Below, in pieces: positions 8,195-17,612 of a DNA stretch of 64,000 nucleotides. The notes below the pieces were generated by a model, which was given only the letters and a program-made list of their open reading frames with translations, was not told where the DNA came from and searched no databases. Location: NCBI RefSeq assembly GCF_014324365.1, contig NZ_QEIG01000022.1:1-64000 (forward strand), read 5' to 3'. The stretch comes from Algoriphagus sp. AK58 (lineage in GTDB: Bacteria; Bacteroidota; Bacteroidia; Cytophagales; Cyclobacteriaceae). A program made the translations under genes and the position numbers. Numbering within the stretch: position 1 is the stretch's first letter; every line of letters begins with the position of its first letter.

Positions 8195-8977
8195 TTAGTT
8201 AGTCACTTTTTGAAGGCCGTTTTTCTGGGCGATCTCCCCAGCCAGATTTAAATAAGCTATGGATCCTTTTCCTTCCGCATCAAAGGCTATGGCAGGAAGT
8301 CCGAAACTAGGAGACTCAGACAGCTTGACATTGCGGGGAATAATGGTGTCAAAAACCATATTCTTGAAATGAAGCCTGACTTCTTCCACCACTTGATTGG
8401 AAAGTCGAAGTCTGACATCGTACATGGTCAATAAAATCCCTTCGATTTCCAGATCGGGATTGAGTCGGGTTTGAATAATTTTGATCGTATTAAGCAGTTT
8501 ACCAAGTCCCTCGAGCGCAAAATACTCGCATTGGACAGGAATGATTACAGAGTTGGCTGCTGTCAGTGCATTGATGGTAATCAGGCCCAAAGAAGGAGAG
8601 CAGTCGATGATAATGAAGTCATACTGATCTTTGATGGAGGCAATGACTCCCTTCATCTTTTCCTCTCTGTTTTCCATATTGATCATCTCCACCTCGGCAC
8701 CGACCAAGTCGATGTGAGAAGGTACCAAATAGAGATTTTCAATTTCCGTTTTCAGAATGATGCTTTCCACCTCTATCCCGTCTACCATGCATTCGTAAAT
8801 GCTGGTTTCTATCGCCTTGGGATCATGGCCAAGACCTGAAGTCGTATTGGCCTGGGGATCGGCATCGATCACCAAGGTCTTGTACTCCAGTACTGCCAGG
8901 CTTGCGGCCAGGTTCATGGCGGTGGTGGTTTTTCCCACACCGCCCTTTTGGTTGGCAATGGCAATTATTTTTCCCAT
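8195..8977 (-). CDS. parA: Chromosome partitioning ATPase ParA/Soj
   Basis: This Walker-type ATPase drives origin segregation with ParB. The product is 260 residues. The deviant Walker A motif KGGVGKTTT is at residues 11-19, with the signature lysine at 11. The switch region VIDADPQANTTSGLG follows near residue 38 and the Walker B IIIDCSPSLG near 123. It lacks an extra N-terminal DNA-binding domain, as expected for a chromosomal Soj rather than a plasmid ParA. It is the first gene of the five-gene minus-strand run ending with lepB. The 200 bases upstream hold the run's promoter, but I see no perfect consensus there. Confidence 0.96.
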   Translation of the reverse strand: MGKIIAIANQKGGVGKTTTAMNLAASLAVLEYKTLVIDADPQANTTSGLGHDPKAIETSIYECMVDGIEVESIILKTEIENLYLVPSHIDLVGAEVEMINMENREEKMKGVIASIKDQYDFIIIDCSPSLGLITINALTAANSVIIPVQCEYFALEGLGKLLNTIKIIQTRLNPDLEIEGILLTMYDVRLRLSNQVVEEVRLHFKNMVFDTIIPRNVKLSESPSFGLPAIAFDAEGKGSIAYLNLAGEIAQKNGLQKVTN

Positions 8978-9145
8978 GGGTTAGAATAAGGGTATTTGGA
9001 CTCCAATATTAAGCAAATTCAGGGCTAATCCTTTGGTAAGAAAGCCTTTTTTTGAGACAAGAACATAGTGAAAAAAGGTTAAATCTCTGTGGGTCAAGTC
9101 CGTGATCTTGGCGGGCTCTTCCTTAATTGCCACTACTTGTCATAA

Positions 9146-9177
9146 AAAAACTGGAGCCTTTTAAGACTCCAGTTTTT
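9146..9177 (-). terminator. Terminator after yidC
   Basis: AAAAACTGGAG (9146-9156) and CTCCAGTTTTT (9167-9177) pair perfectly around ten bases, directly after the yidC stop at 9179. On the minus strand the hairpin ends in a T run. Confidence 0.85.
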
Positions 9178-9178
9178 C

Positions 9179-10972
9179 TTATTTTTTCTTGTTTGCCTCT
9201 GCGGCTTTCATAGCGTCTTCCAATCGTTGCTGGAATTTGGACTTCTTTTTATTGACGTTTTTCGCTTTGTTTTCTTCTACTTTCTGACGGATTTTGGCGT
9301 CATCCACAAAGAGCTTGATCAAGGCTTGCTGGCCAAAGGTCACCATGTTGGAGACGAAGTAGTAGAAGCTCAAACCTGCCGGATAAGAGTTGAGGATAAA
9401 CATAAACATCACAGGCATGATATAGCCCAGATTTTTCATTGGTCCCGTAGCCGTGGTAAGCTGATTGTTGAAATGGGTATAAACGATCTGAGAAACCGTC
9501 ATCAACAAGGTAAATAAACTCACATGAGCTCCATAAAAAGGAATTGTAAACGGGAGCTTGATAAACTCGTCATAGGTGGAAAGATCCTCCGCCCATAAGA
9601 AAGACTCTTGTCTCAGTTCAATCGCATTTGGGAAGAAAAAGAACATGGCAAACAAAAACGGCATCTGTAGCAACAAAGGCAGACAGCCGGAAATAGGGCT
9701 CACTCCCAATTGGGAGAAAAGCTTCATCTGTTCTTGTTGCATCTTGGTAGGATCGTCACCAAACTTTTCCTTAAGCTCATCAATTTCCGGTTTGATGACC
9801 CGCATTTTGGCCATCCCGATATAGGACTTATAGGTCAAAGGTGAGAGAGCCAACTTGATGATCAAGACAATCAGAATGATGATGATGCCATAACTGTCAA
9901 AGTATTTCTCCAGGAATTCGAACAGATGCACGACTATCCACTTATTGACCCAGCTCACAAAGAAGTACCCCATGTCTACATTTTCCTCGAATCCTTCCGT
10001 TACGGATTTGAGGGTCTTGTATTGATCCGGACCGAAGTAATACGAAAGGCCGGCTTTTCCATCAGTAAGGGGAATAGACAGGGAGGCAGTCATATTCCGG
10101 ACTATTGAAGAGTCTGAAGGAGTGCTTTGAGCAAGTTTTACATTTTGGAAATCTGTCTCTGCAATGATTCCGGCGGTGAAAAACCGCTGGCTAAATCCTA
10201 CCCATTTGACAGGTTCTGCTACTTCTTCTTCCTCAGGGTCATCACTCAATCCTAGGTTTTCATAAGAGCCTGAAGACAGGTAGTAATTAACTTGGGTTTT
10301 CCTTCTCGACTCTGCCAGATCTTTTTCCTGAGCTTTGATTTGGTCATTCCATTGGAATTTCAACTCATTTCCGGTAAAGATTCCTTGGTATCGATCTATT
10401 TCGAAAGATTTTTGAACCACAAAGCTACCTTCAGCCAAGGTATATTTTTGGATAAGTTGACCGGATTCAGTTCCTGCACGAAGTGTCAACACTTGCGTCT
10501 TGACTCCATCAATTTCTTCAGTGCTTGTTTCTGGGACGAAGTAAAAATCGCTTAGGTTCAGTTCTCCAAACCTGCTGTCGACAGAAAAGCCCATTTGTGA
10601 AAGGCGCTCATCAAAAAGCAGTAAGGGCTCATTGGTCCAGCTGAAATATTCTTTCATCAAAACCTCTTTGATTCCCCCACCACGGGTGGATATCGTTACC
10701 TTCACTTGATCATTTTCCAGCACTGCTTCTTTCTCCTCACCTATGGTCAGGGTAGCCAGTGCTCCGAATTTGGCCGCTCTCTGCGCATCAACCAAACTGT
10801 CGGGCAGAGAGGAAGTCAATTCCTCTTCTGCCGATGAGGGCTGGATTTGATTTTCTGTTTGTGGTGCCGATTCCTCTACGGCAGGAACTTCTGGACCACT
10901 CGCAAAAAATATCGAGTATATCAAAATTACTGCTGCAAAAAGAATCAAACCAGTTGCTTGATTTCTATCCAT
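9179..10972 (-). CDS. yidC: Membrane protein insertase YidC
   Basis: YidC inserts and folds inner-membrane proteins with or without SecYEG. The product is 597 residues, the size of the Gram-negative form. A first membrane segment (about 6-24) is followed by a large periplasmic beta domain (about 60-340). The conserved C-terminal insertase core spans about 350-560: the SYIGMAKMRVIKPE cytoplasmic loop, QLGVSPISGCLPLLLQMPFL, and the final membrane segments ending SFYYFVSNM. The tail is very basic, as is typical for ribosome binding. It lies 33 bases after pyrG on the same strand, so co-transcription is possible. Confidence 0.96.
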   Translation of the reverse strand: MDRNQATGLILFAAVILIYSIFFASGPEVPAVEESAPQTENQIQPSSAEEELTSSLPDSLVDAQRAAKFGALATLTIGEEKEAVLENDQVKVTISTRGGGIKEVLMKEYFSWTNEPLLLFDERLSQMGFSVDSRFGELNLSDFYFVPETSTEEIDGVKTQVLTLRAGTESGQLIQKYTLAEGSFVVQKSFEIDRYQGIFTGNELKFQWNDQIKAQEKDLAESRRKTQVNYYLSSGSYENLGLSDDPEEEEVAEPVKWVGFSQRFFTAGIIAETDFQNVKLAQSTPSDSSIVRNMTASLSIPLTDGKAGLSYYFGPDQYKTLKSVTEGFEENVDMGYFFVSWVNKWIVVHLFEFLEKYFDSYGIIIILIVLIIKLALSPLTYKSYIGMAKMRVIKPEIDELKEKFGDDPTKMQQEQMKLFSQLGVSPISGCLPLLLQMPFLFAMFFFFPNAIELRQESFLWAEDLSTYDEFIKLPFTIPFYGAHVSLFTLLMTVSQIVYTHFNNQLTTATGPMKNLGYIMPVMFMFILNSYPAGLSFYYFVSNMVTFGQQALIKLFVDDAKIRQKVEENKAKNVNKKKSKFQQRLEDAMKAAEANKKK

Positions 10973-11005
10973 ACTATAATCTTTCAGGGCTGATTTTCTC
11001 AGCTT

Positions 11006-12625
11006 TTATTTAATTTTTTTATTGTCGATCGCTGCTTGAATAAACTTCACAAACAGAGGCTGGGGGTTTAACACCGTACTTTTATATTCTGGATGAAACT
11101 GAACGCCCACAAACCATGGATGGTTTTTGAGTTCGACGATTTCAACCAATCCCGTCTCGGGGTTTTTTCCTGAGGCGATTAGTCCTTTTGACTCAATTTG
11201 CTCCAGATACTCATTGTTGAATTCATACCGGTGACGATGACGCTCCTGGATTTTCGTTTTTCCATAGGCGATCGCTGCCTTACTTCCTTTTTTGAGGTCG
11301 CAAGCATACGAACCCAATCGCATAGTTCCGCCCATTTGGTCAATTTTCTTTTGTTCTTCCATCAGCGCAATAACAGGATGTGGAGTATTTGGGTCCATTT
11401 CTGTAGAATTTGCACCTTCCAATTTCAAGACGTTTCTAGAAAACTCGATCACTGCGACCTGCATTCCAAGGCATATTCCAAAAAAAGGAACCTGGTTTTC
11501 TCGGGCATACCTCACGGTTTCTATTTTCCCTTCAAATCCTCTTTCTCCAAATCCGGGGGCTACCAATATTCCATCGAGTTGGTCTAGTTTGGATTTGAAA
11601 TTGTCTGAGTTGATCTCTTCTGAGGAAATGAGGTTCAAATTGACCTTGCATTCTACCGATGCTCCGGCATGAGTAAAGGACTCAATGATGGATTTGTACG
11701 AATCAGGAAGCGAAACATACTTTCCGATTAATCCAATGGTCACTTCTTGGGTCGGATTTTTGAGTTTCCCCAAAAAGTCTTTCCAGTTTTCGAGATCGAT
11801 AGTGGACTTTGAACTAAGCTTGAGCTTGGATAGTACCCGTTCGTCCAGTTTCTCCTTTTTCATCAGAAGAGGGACATCGTAAATGGACTCGGCATCCATT
11901 GCCTCTATGACATCGTTCAGCTGGACATTGCAAAAAAGGGCAAGCTTTTTCTTTACTTCTGAGGGTAAGTGATGCTCGGTGCGGCACACCAGAATGTCAG
12001 GCTGTATACCTGCTTCCAACAGCTGCTTAACAGAGTGCTGGGTTGGTTTCGTCTTCAGCTCTTTGGCCGCCTTAAGATAAGGGATAAGCGTAAGGTGTAT
12101 GACCAGGAAATTTCCTGGGCCAAGGTCCCACCTTGCCTGACGTACTGCTTCAATAAATGGAAGAGATTCGATATCCCCCACGCAGCCGCCAATCTCTGTG
12201 ATGACTACATCAAATTTCCCGTCTTGGCCCAGTTTATAGAAATTGCTCTTGATCTCATCGGTGATATGTGGGATGACTTGCACCGTTTTGCCCAAAAATT
12301 CACCTTTTCTCTCCTTGGTGATCACATTGTTATAGATTCTACCTGTCGTGATGTTGTTGCTTTGAGAGGTAGGCACATTCAGGAAACGTTCATAATGACC
12401 CAGGTCTAGGTCTGTTTCTGCTCCGTCATCGGTGACGTAGCATTCTCCGTGTTCATAAGGATTTAGGGTTCCCGGATCGATATTGAGGTAGGGATCAAAC
12501 TTCTGAATGGTCACACTAAAGCCTCTTGCCTGCAGGAGTTTGCCCAAAGAAGCTGCGATAATTCCTTTTCCTAGGGAAGAGGTCACACCTCCTGTGATGA
12601 AAATGTACTTGGTGGATTGAGCCAT
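11006..12625 (-). CDS. pyrG: CTP synthase
   Basis: The enzyme makes CTP from UTP with glutamine-derived ammonia. I place the start at 12625, giving 539 residues beginning [13 protein letters not shown], which is where all CTP synthases start. A longer in-frame start at 12766 exists but would add 47 unrelated residues and lies inside the promoter. The synthase domain carries [10 protein letters not shown] at about 11-20. The glutaminase domain carries the catalytic Cys in FGICLGMQ (about residue 385) and the His-Glu pair in VQFHPEY near the C-terminus. A leader of about 130 bases precedes the start. Regulation of that leader is not evident. Confidence 0.96.
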   Translation of the reverse strand: MAQSTKYIFITGGVTSSLGKGIIAASLGKLLQARGFSVTIQKFDPYLNIDPGTLNPYEHGECYVTDDGAETDLDLGHYERFLNVPTSQSNNITTGRIYNNVITKERKGEFLGKTVQVIPHITDEIKSNFYKLGQDGKFDVVITEIGGCVGDIESLPFIEAVRQARWDLGPGNFLVIHLTLIPYLKAAKELKTKPTQHSVKQLLEAGIQPDILVCRTEHHLPSEVKKKLALFCNVQLNDVIEAMDAESIYDVPLLMKKEKLDERVLSKLKLSSKSTIDLENWKDFLGKLKNPTQEVTIGLIGKYVSLPDSYKSIIESFTHAGASVECKVNLNLISSEEINSDNFKSKLDQLDGILVAPGFGERGFEGKIETVRYARENQVPFFGICLGMQVAVIEFSRNVLKLEGANSTEMDPNTPHPVIALMEEQKKIDQMGGTMRLGSYACDLKKGSKAAIAYGKTKIQERHRHRYEFNNEYLEQIESKGLIASGKNPETGLVEIVELKNHPWFVGVQFHPEYKSTVLNPQPLFVKFIQAAIDNKKIK

Positions 12626-12763
12626 AAGAATGGGCGGCGGGATGATTTTGGTTGGATTCTTATGGGGCTCAAAATTAGGGAAAATTCCTGACTTGCCTGC
12701 TTTTAATCCTTTTGAATTTTGGATTGGTTTAGACTTTTTCAGCTGACTTGATGAGTAATAGAT

Positions 12764-12793
12764 CAAAAGTATATATTGACAATTTGTGTCAAA
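12764..12793 (-). promoter_or_regulatory. Bacteroidota-type promoter for pyrG
   Basis: On the minus strand TTTG (12790-12793) and TACTTTTG (12764-12771) are separated by 18 bases. Transcription would begin near 12757, downstream of the ATG at 12766. This excludes that ATG as the pyrG start and predicts a 5' leader of about 130 bases. Confidence 0.65.
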
Positions 12794-12941
12794 AGATTGT
12801 TTGGATTCAAAAGCCCTCCTAGCTTAGTGTCATGATTTCGAAGGGTTTTCAGTCTTTGAAGTGTGGCTGAAAAATTTGAATTAAAAAAAGCGCTTCTATA
12901 TCAAAACAATACTGTCTAAAAATATTAAACAAAGAATAGCC

Positions 12942-13703
12942 ATGAACTTAAGAAACAAAAAAATTGTCCTCTGGGACAAAATCAATCAGGACAGACCTGT
13001 TTGGAAAGAGAGGGTAAACACCAATTCTCGGGAATTTTATGTGTTGGATCCTGTGGAGTTATTTACTAAGGTAGATTGGACCTTATATGAAGAAGATGTT
13101 CAAGTGATCAATCAGATTTATTCCAAGCTTTTTGATGAAGTGGTGATTGATAAAAAAGTATTGGTCTGTTTTTGGCCCTTGGCAGAGCAGTTTGGAAATG
13201 ATTGGTTTGAATTGACAAATTTGATAAAACATAATCAGTTTGAATTGGAGATTTACAAGCAAACTGCGCTGTCTTCCGAGTATGGTCTGACTTCAGAGAT
13301 ACTAAGAGGCTGGAAAAAGTTAATTTATTTTTTGATTGAATCCTTGCTTGAAGATATCCGGATAAATGAACAGATGGATGAAGTAGCTACTTTGACAAGT
13401 GAAAAAGGCTACATTGTTTTATTCCGTTTTGATCAAAATGGCATCATTCGATATTCGTTTGCCTCAAGTTTTGAATACCATGAAGCAGGGCACGATTTTT
13501 CTCAGGAAGGGGAATCCACTCCTCATCTTTTCGACTCTTTTGACCAAATGCTGGAAAAACTAATGGGCGAGTTTGATTTGGGGGGATATACCATCCAGTT
13601 CAATGACAGACAACTTGAAAAGACCTATTATAATATCCTGGCAAAAGATTTCAAGACCAAGAACCTTATTCAACACTGGTTAGACACTTATTCACTCAAT
13701 TAA
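12942..13703 (+). CDS. Hypothetical protein, 253 residues
   Basis: I do not recognise this protein. It is soluble-looking, acidic and rich in aromatic residues, with no signal peptide and no membrane segment. Visible segments include a start rich in lysine (MNLRNKKIVLWDKINQDRP), a central helical stretch WKKLIYFLIESLLEDIR (about 126-142), and a C-terminal part with GEFDLGGYTIQF. The start ATG at 12942 follows an AT-rich region and is preceded by no obvious promoter. Base composition is lower in G+C than the housekeeping genes on its left. It stands alone on the plus strand. A helical, cytoplasmic role is all that can be said. Confidence 0.75.
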   Translation: MNLRNKKIVLWDKINQDRPVWKERVNTNSREFYVLDPVELFTKVDWTLYEEDVQVINQIYSKLFDEVVIDKKVLVCFWPLAEQFGNDWFELTNLIKHNQFELEIYKQTALSSEYGLTSEILRGWKKLIYFLIESLLEDIRINEQMDEVATLTSEKGYIVLFRFDQNGIIRYSFASSFEYHEAGHDFSQEGESTPHLFDSFDQMLEKLMGEFDLGGYTIQFNDRQLEKTYYNILAKDFKTKNLIQHWLDTYSLN

Positions 13704-14143
13704 TTATTGGGTTTTGTGGAGACCGAATTTTGGTGTAGGGTTGGTGAAGGAAATGAATTGAAAAAGTCCCAAAGACATTTTTTCTGTATAATGGATGTCT
13801 TCTCGATGTTTATTTTCCTTAGTTAGAGGATGGTTTGCCATTTGTTAAATTCAATTCTCCAGCCTGTACATCTCATTAGTTAGGTGCGGGATAATTATGC
13901 GATATTCCGATCAGTTAAAGTAATATTAAGCCTGTTTAGATGAATAAATGAAAGTTTTTCCTTCATAAGCTTTTTGCTAAAAGCTAATAGAATCATCATT
14001 TTGAAGAAGCATATTTTTTTAAAAATGAATATCATCATGGAGAGTTGATGGAGAATTTAGAATATTTTCATGATATTTGTTTTATGCTGTATATTCAATT
14101 TTTATATTGCATTGATTTTTCTTGTCAAATAAATTTTAAACAA
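13704..14143. other. Gene-free AT-rich stretch with small inverted repeats
   Basis: No protein-like reading frame was seen here. Two short inverted repeats are present: AAGACAT...ATGTCTT (13772-13801) and AGCTTTT-TGCT-AAAAGCT (13968-13985). The first could end transcription of the 253-residue gene, although it has no T run. The stretch probably contains the promoter of the helix-turn-helix gene at 14144, but no exact consensus was found. Confidence 0.5.
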
Positions 14144-14548
14144 ATGAGAGAACTAATTAAAGAATCCATTGCAGATCTAAAAAGAGCTGATGGTTTTATT
14201 TATGTGACCGCGGAAGGAAAGAAAATTGACCTTCATGAAGCGGCCGCAAGAGGTATTGCGGTTACTCCTGTGAATCCGAAAGATGAAGTGATTAAGAAAT
14301 TGGAAGCTGCAGGTTTATATCTTACTGACAGTAAATTTGTCAGTGAATTGAACGATCTTATTTCTGCTTTAAGTGGAAGTGCTTCTGCTAAATCAGGAGG
14401 AAAAAGAAGATCTTTTTCTGATTCTGAAAAAAGTAAAATTGTAGAAGAATGGAAAAAAGTGGAGGCTGCGGGAAAGAAAACCAAAGCTGCTTTCGCAAGA
14501 GAAATTGGTGTAGGATATCAGACCTTCATCAACTGGCTGAGAGGATAA
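14144..14548 (+). CDS. Small helix-turn-helix protein
   Basis: I choose the ATG at 14144 (134 residues, MRELIKESIADLKRADG). The upstream ATG at 14045 would add a 33-residue hydrophobic stretch rich in F, Y and C that looks non-coding. Residues about 1-75 form an unfamiliar domain with VTAEGKKIDLHEAAARGI near 20-37. A basic serine-glycine linker (ASAKSGGKRRSFSDSEK) follows. The last 45 residues form a helix-turn-helix, KTKAAFAREIGVGYQTFINWL, resembling the DNA-binding part of transposase OrfA-type proteins (quoted core AREIGVGYQTFINWL). No transposase catalytic gene or terminal repeats are nearby, so a domesticated regulator is an inference. A strong terminator follows. Confidence 0.75.
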   Translation: MRELIKESIADLKRADGFIYVTAEGKKIDLHEAAARGIAVTPVNPKDEVIKKLEAAGLYLTDSKFVSELNDLISALSGSASAKSGGKRRSFSDSEKSKIVEEWKKVEAAGKKTKAAFAREIGVGYQTFINWLRG

Positions 14549-14567
14549 TTGAATGATTATCCTTTTT

Positions 14568-14597
14568 AAAAGAGACAGCGAATTAGCTGTCTCTTTT
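14568..14597 (+). terminator. Terminator after the helix-turn-helix gene
   Basis: AAAAGAGACAGC (14568-14579) pairs perfectly with GCTGTCTCTTTT (14586-14597) around six bases. A T run follows on the plus strand. Confidence 0.88.
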
Positions 14598-14799
14598 TGT
14601 TTGGTAAATTTTGATATTTTGAGTAAAAACCAAATAATTTATAACCTATAGATAACCTAGAAGAGGGTGTTTTTATTTTATTCGGTTATTCCCCGAAATA
14701 AAAAAGGTTTCCTCGATTGAATTGAGTTTTTGGAATGAGTCGAGATTTACGAAGGCCTGCCGGATATTCTGATTATTTTTGTGCTAAATAATTACTGAC

Positions 14800-15270
14800 T
14801 TGGACACAGCTGCTATTGTTAAAACTTTCCGGGAGAAAGGAGAAACCACAATCAAAGAGGGAAACGGAAAAGTGATTACTTTTCTGAAACCTGAACTCTG
14901 GAAGGATGAAATGGGGAAAGATTGGATTTATTTGATTTTTGACCTTTTTCAGATCAGATCTATTTGTGTTTCTTTCTCCGAAGTCTCCTTAGATATCGTG
15001 GAGTTTGCTTCAAAGCCCACGATTTATCATAGCCCCGTCAATAAACTCATGTCCCATGGTCCTATTGAAAATGGCCTAGTCAAGTTTTCTTTGGTCAGGG
15101 AGCCACAATGGAACAAACTTCTGTTTCAGCTATCCCAACCCGTTCTTGCCAAGGTTGGAAAAGAAACAGCATCCGAATTTCAAGCAGAGGTCTTTTTTCC
15201 TCTGCTGAGTGCTTCAGTCAAAGAAATGTTTTTGGGTCCGGAGGGAGAGGTCAAAATTATCAAAGGATGA
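14800..15270 (+). CDS. Hypothetical protein, possible degenerate Sua5/YrdC-like
   Basis: The frame opens with TTG at 14800 and has no early ATG; it encodes 156 residues. No family signature is intact. By eye, the segment KPTIYHSPVNKL followed by GLVKFSLVREPQWNKLLFQL and QPVLAKVGKE recalls the C-terminal half of Sua5/YrdC, whose pattern is KPTxIyPnA...GsIgIRi...GkPlvSTSAN. The N-terminal KxRxxN-type substrate site is not seen. If related, it is a degenerate paralogue without obvious activity. It overlaps the cca start by four bases (ATGA), so the two are translationally coupled. A TATTTTTG element at 14774-14781 could be its -7 box. Confidence 0.65.
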   Translation: MDTAAIVKTFREKGETTIKEGNGKVITFLKPELWKDEMGKDWIYLIFDLFQIRSICVSFSEVSLDIVEFASKPTIYHSPVNKLMSHGPIENGLVKFSLVREPQWNKLLFQLSQPVLAKVGKETASEFQAEVFFPLLSASVKEMFLGPEGEVKIIKG

Positions 15271-16691
15271 ATTTGAAAGAAAAGCTGGACGAACATGAGG
15301 TTTTTGGAAGAGTGGCCGAAACTTCAGCTCGTTTGGGATTAGAGTCCTATGTGGTAGGAGGATATGTCAGGGATCTTGTGCTAGGAAGACCGAGCAAGGA
15401 TATCGACTTTACCTGTGTGGGTAGTGGCATCCAACTAGCTCAGGAGGTAGCCAAAACCTATCAAGAACACGTGCCTTTGTCGGTGTTCAAGAATTTTGGT
15501 ACCGCCATGCTCAAGTTGGATGATTGGGAGTTGGAGTTTGTGGGCGCCAGAAAAGAGTCATACAGATTGGAGTCCCGTAAGCCTATTGTGGAAGATGGTA
15601 CCCTTCTGGAGGATTTAGAACGAAGGGATTTTACCATCAATGCCATGGCCATTTCCTTGAATCCGGGAAATTATGGAGAGTTGGTAGATCCTTTCGACGG
15701 GTTGGGAGATTTGAAAAGAAAATTGATCCGAACACCCTTGGAAGCCGGAATTACCTTTTCTGATGATCCGTTACGAATGATGCGTGCTGTGCGATTTGCT
15801 GCACAGCTCAATTTTGATATTGATGCCGACACCTTTTTTGCGATAGCTGGAAATGCATCGAGACTTCAGATCATTTCGGCCGAAAGGATTATCGATGAAT
15901 TGAATAAGATCATCCTGACTCCTAAGCCTTCTTATGGGTTTAAGCTTCTGTTCGCTTCCAAACTTCTGCATGAGTTTTTTCCAGAAATGGTCGAACTACA
16001 AGGAGTAGATTCGGTGGATGATAAATCCCATAAGGATAATTTCTATCATACTCTCCAAGTACTGGACAATGTCTGCCAAGTTTCTGACAATCTTTGGCTT
16101 CGTTGGGCTGCCATCATGCATGATATTGCCAAACCAGCCACCAAAAGATTTAACCCAAAGGCAGGGTGGACTTTTCACGGGCATGAGGACAAAGGAGCAA
16201 GGATGACGCCTGGTATTTTCAGGAGATTAAAGCTTCCAATGGATGATCGGATGAAATATGTGCAGAAATTGGTGCGACTTCATTTGAGACCGATTGCCTT
16301 GGTTAAGGACGAAGTGACAGATTCGGCTCTGAGAAGACTTCTCTTTGACGCAGGGGATGATATTGAAGATCTGATGAAATTATGCCGTGCAGATATCACT
16401 TCCAAAAACAACAAAAAGGTCCAGAGGTATTTGGAAAACTTCGATAAAGTAGAGCAGAAGCTTCAGGAAGTGGAAGAAAAGGATCAAGTCCGCAATTTCC
16501 AGCCACCGGTGAGCGGAGAGGAAATCATGGCAATTTTTGGAATCCCCCCTTCAAAAATTATCGGGGACATAAAAGAAGAAATCAAAGAAGCTATATTGGA
16601 AGGCCGAATCCAAAACAATCCTGAGGAGGCGAGAAACCTGATGTTGCAAATAGCCTTAGAAAAAGGGCTATCACCCATAGAAAAATCCTAA
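15267..16691 (+). CDS. cca: CCA tRNA nucleotidyltransferase with HD domain
   Basis: The enzyme adds or repairs the 3' CCA end of tRNAs. I start it at the ATG at 15267 (474 residues), which overlaps the upstream stop as ATGA. Longer frames from 15108 only read through the previous gene. The polymerase head domain has GGYVRD at 31-36, the metal-binding DID at 45-47, and RRDFTINAMA at 119-128. The RNA-binding region follows (about 165-240). An HD phosphohydrolase-type domain covers about 255-400, with the H-D pair at 285-286 in MHDIAKP. Class II CCA enzymes of Bacteroidota often carry this HD domain. The TPR gene follows after 16 bases. Confidence 0.95.
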   Translation: MNLKEKLDEHEVFGRVAETSARLGLESYVVGGYVRDLVLGRPSKDIDFTCVGSGIQLAQEVAKTYQEHVPLSVFKNFGTAMLKLDDWELEFVGARKESYRLESRKPIVEDGTLLEDLERRDFTINAMAISLNPGNYGELVDPFDGLGDLKRKLIRTPLEAGITFSDDPLRMMRAVRFAAQLNFDIDADTFFAIAGNASRLQIISAERIIDELNKIILTPKPSYGFKLLFASKLLHEFFPEMVELQGVDSVDDKSHKDNFYHTLQVLDNVCQVSDNLWLRWAAIMHDIAKPATKRFNPKAGWTFHGHEDKGARMTPGIFRRLKLPMDDRMKYVQKLVRLHLRPIALVKDEVTDSALRRLLFDAGDDIEDLMKLCRADITSKNNKKVQRYLENFDKVEQKLQEVEEKDQVRNFQPPVSGEEIMAIFGIPPSKIIGDIKEEIKEAILEGRIQNNPEEARNLMLQIALEKGLSPIEKS

Positions 16692-16707
16692 TAAATTAAT
16701 CGATTAT

Positions 16708-17412
16708 ATGAAGCGTATATTCTTCCTGTTGTTCCTTGCCTTGTGTGCCGGAAACGTAGTAGCCCAGTCAAATGACTCTATTCCCAAACTTGATCCCAAA
16801 ACGAAAAATGCCCTTAATGTGGCAGATCAAATGGCCTATCAGGCTGCACTGAGATATAATGATATGGAGATGGCCAAGATCAAACTTTATGATCTGATGG
16901 TGAGAAATCCTGAGGATATGCGTTATATGGAAGCATTGGGGAGTCTTTATTTTGAATCGGGACTGAATGCTTCTGCCGCCCTCGTGGCAATGGATATTTT
17001 AAAGGTAAATGACAAGAATGTCGGTGCCTTGGAAATTGCCGCCTATTCTCTGGAGCAACTTGGAGCTTTTGATCGAGCTTTGCCATATTATGAGAGTTTA
17101 AATCTGCTCACAGGAGACAACTTTAGCCTGTATAAATCTGCCTATCTGCAATTTTCTCTGAAAAGGTATGCGGAAGCACTAAACTCTGTCAATATGCTTG
17201 TCAAAAATGCAAAGCCGGATGAGAAAATCGGGTTTGCGATTTCTGAATCAGAGACTCAGCAAGTAAGCATGAAGGCAGCAGCCTTGAATTTGAAAGGTTT
17301 GGTTTATTTGGATCAAAATTCCAAAGCTGAAGCAAAGGCGGCCTTTACCGAAGCGCTTTCTCTTGAGCCAAATTTCAATCAGGCAAAAGAAAACCTTCAA
17401 AAATCAAACTAA
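16708..17412 (+). CDS. Secreted tetratricopeptide-repeat protein
   Basis: The product is 234 residues. A signal peptide (MKRIFFLLFLALCAGNVVAQ, cleavage expected near residue 20) targets it to the periplasm. Helix pairs with TPR-like spacing fill the rest: for example MAYQAALRYNDMEMAKIKL, LEIAAYSLEQLGAFDRALPYYE (quoted core SLEQLGAFDRALPYYE) and the C-terminal GLVYLDQNSKAEAKAAFTEAL. TPR proteins act as protein-binding scaffolds; the partner here is unknown. It is 16 bases after cca and precedes a terminator, so it probably ends the transcript begun at 14800. Confidence 0.85.
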   Translation: MKRIFFLLFLALCAGNVVAQSNDSIPKLDPKTKNALNVADQMAYQAALRYNDMEMAKIKLYDLMVRNPEDMRYMEALGSLYFESGLNASAALVAMDILKVNDKNVGALEIAAYSLEQLGAFDRALPYYESLNLLTGDNFSLYKSAYLQFSLKRYAEALNSVNMLVKNAKPDEKIGFAISESETQQVSMKAAALNLKGLVYLDQNSKAEAKAAFTEALSLEPNFNQAKENLQKSN

Positions 17413-17433
17413 GGGGAAACTTACTCTTTTAAT

Positions 17434-17458
17434 AAGCCGGCTATATTTCAGTCGGCTT
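17434..17458 (+). terminator. Terminator after the TPR gene
   Basis: AAGCCG (17434-17439) and CGGCTT (17453-17458) pair around a 13-base loop. The plus strand continues with a T run (TTTTGTTTTTTC). Confidence 0.7.
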
Positions 17459-17612
17459 TTGTTTTTTCATTTGCTTTATCAAAATACTTCCCTTTGCATC
17501 TTCCCCTGCTTGATTGGGTTTTTTAGTCCAAAGAGATAAATGACTTTTTGTATCAGGCTGATTTTGCCTACATTGATTGGATTAGTAAAGATTCTGAACA
17601 AATATTGCCCGC

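Noticed and set aside
12626-12766. Longer N-terminus for pyrG
   Set aside because: The extra 47 residues are unlike any CTP synthase and the ATG lies in the promoter -7 region.
14045-14143. Upstream start for the helix-turn-helix protein
   Set aside because: The added residues are hydrophobic and A+T-driven. The ATG at 14144 begins a normal charged N-terminus.
15108-15266. N-terminal extension of CCA nucleotidyltransferase
   Set aside because: The frame reads through the upstream gene in another frame. The family start and ATGA coupling favour 15267.
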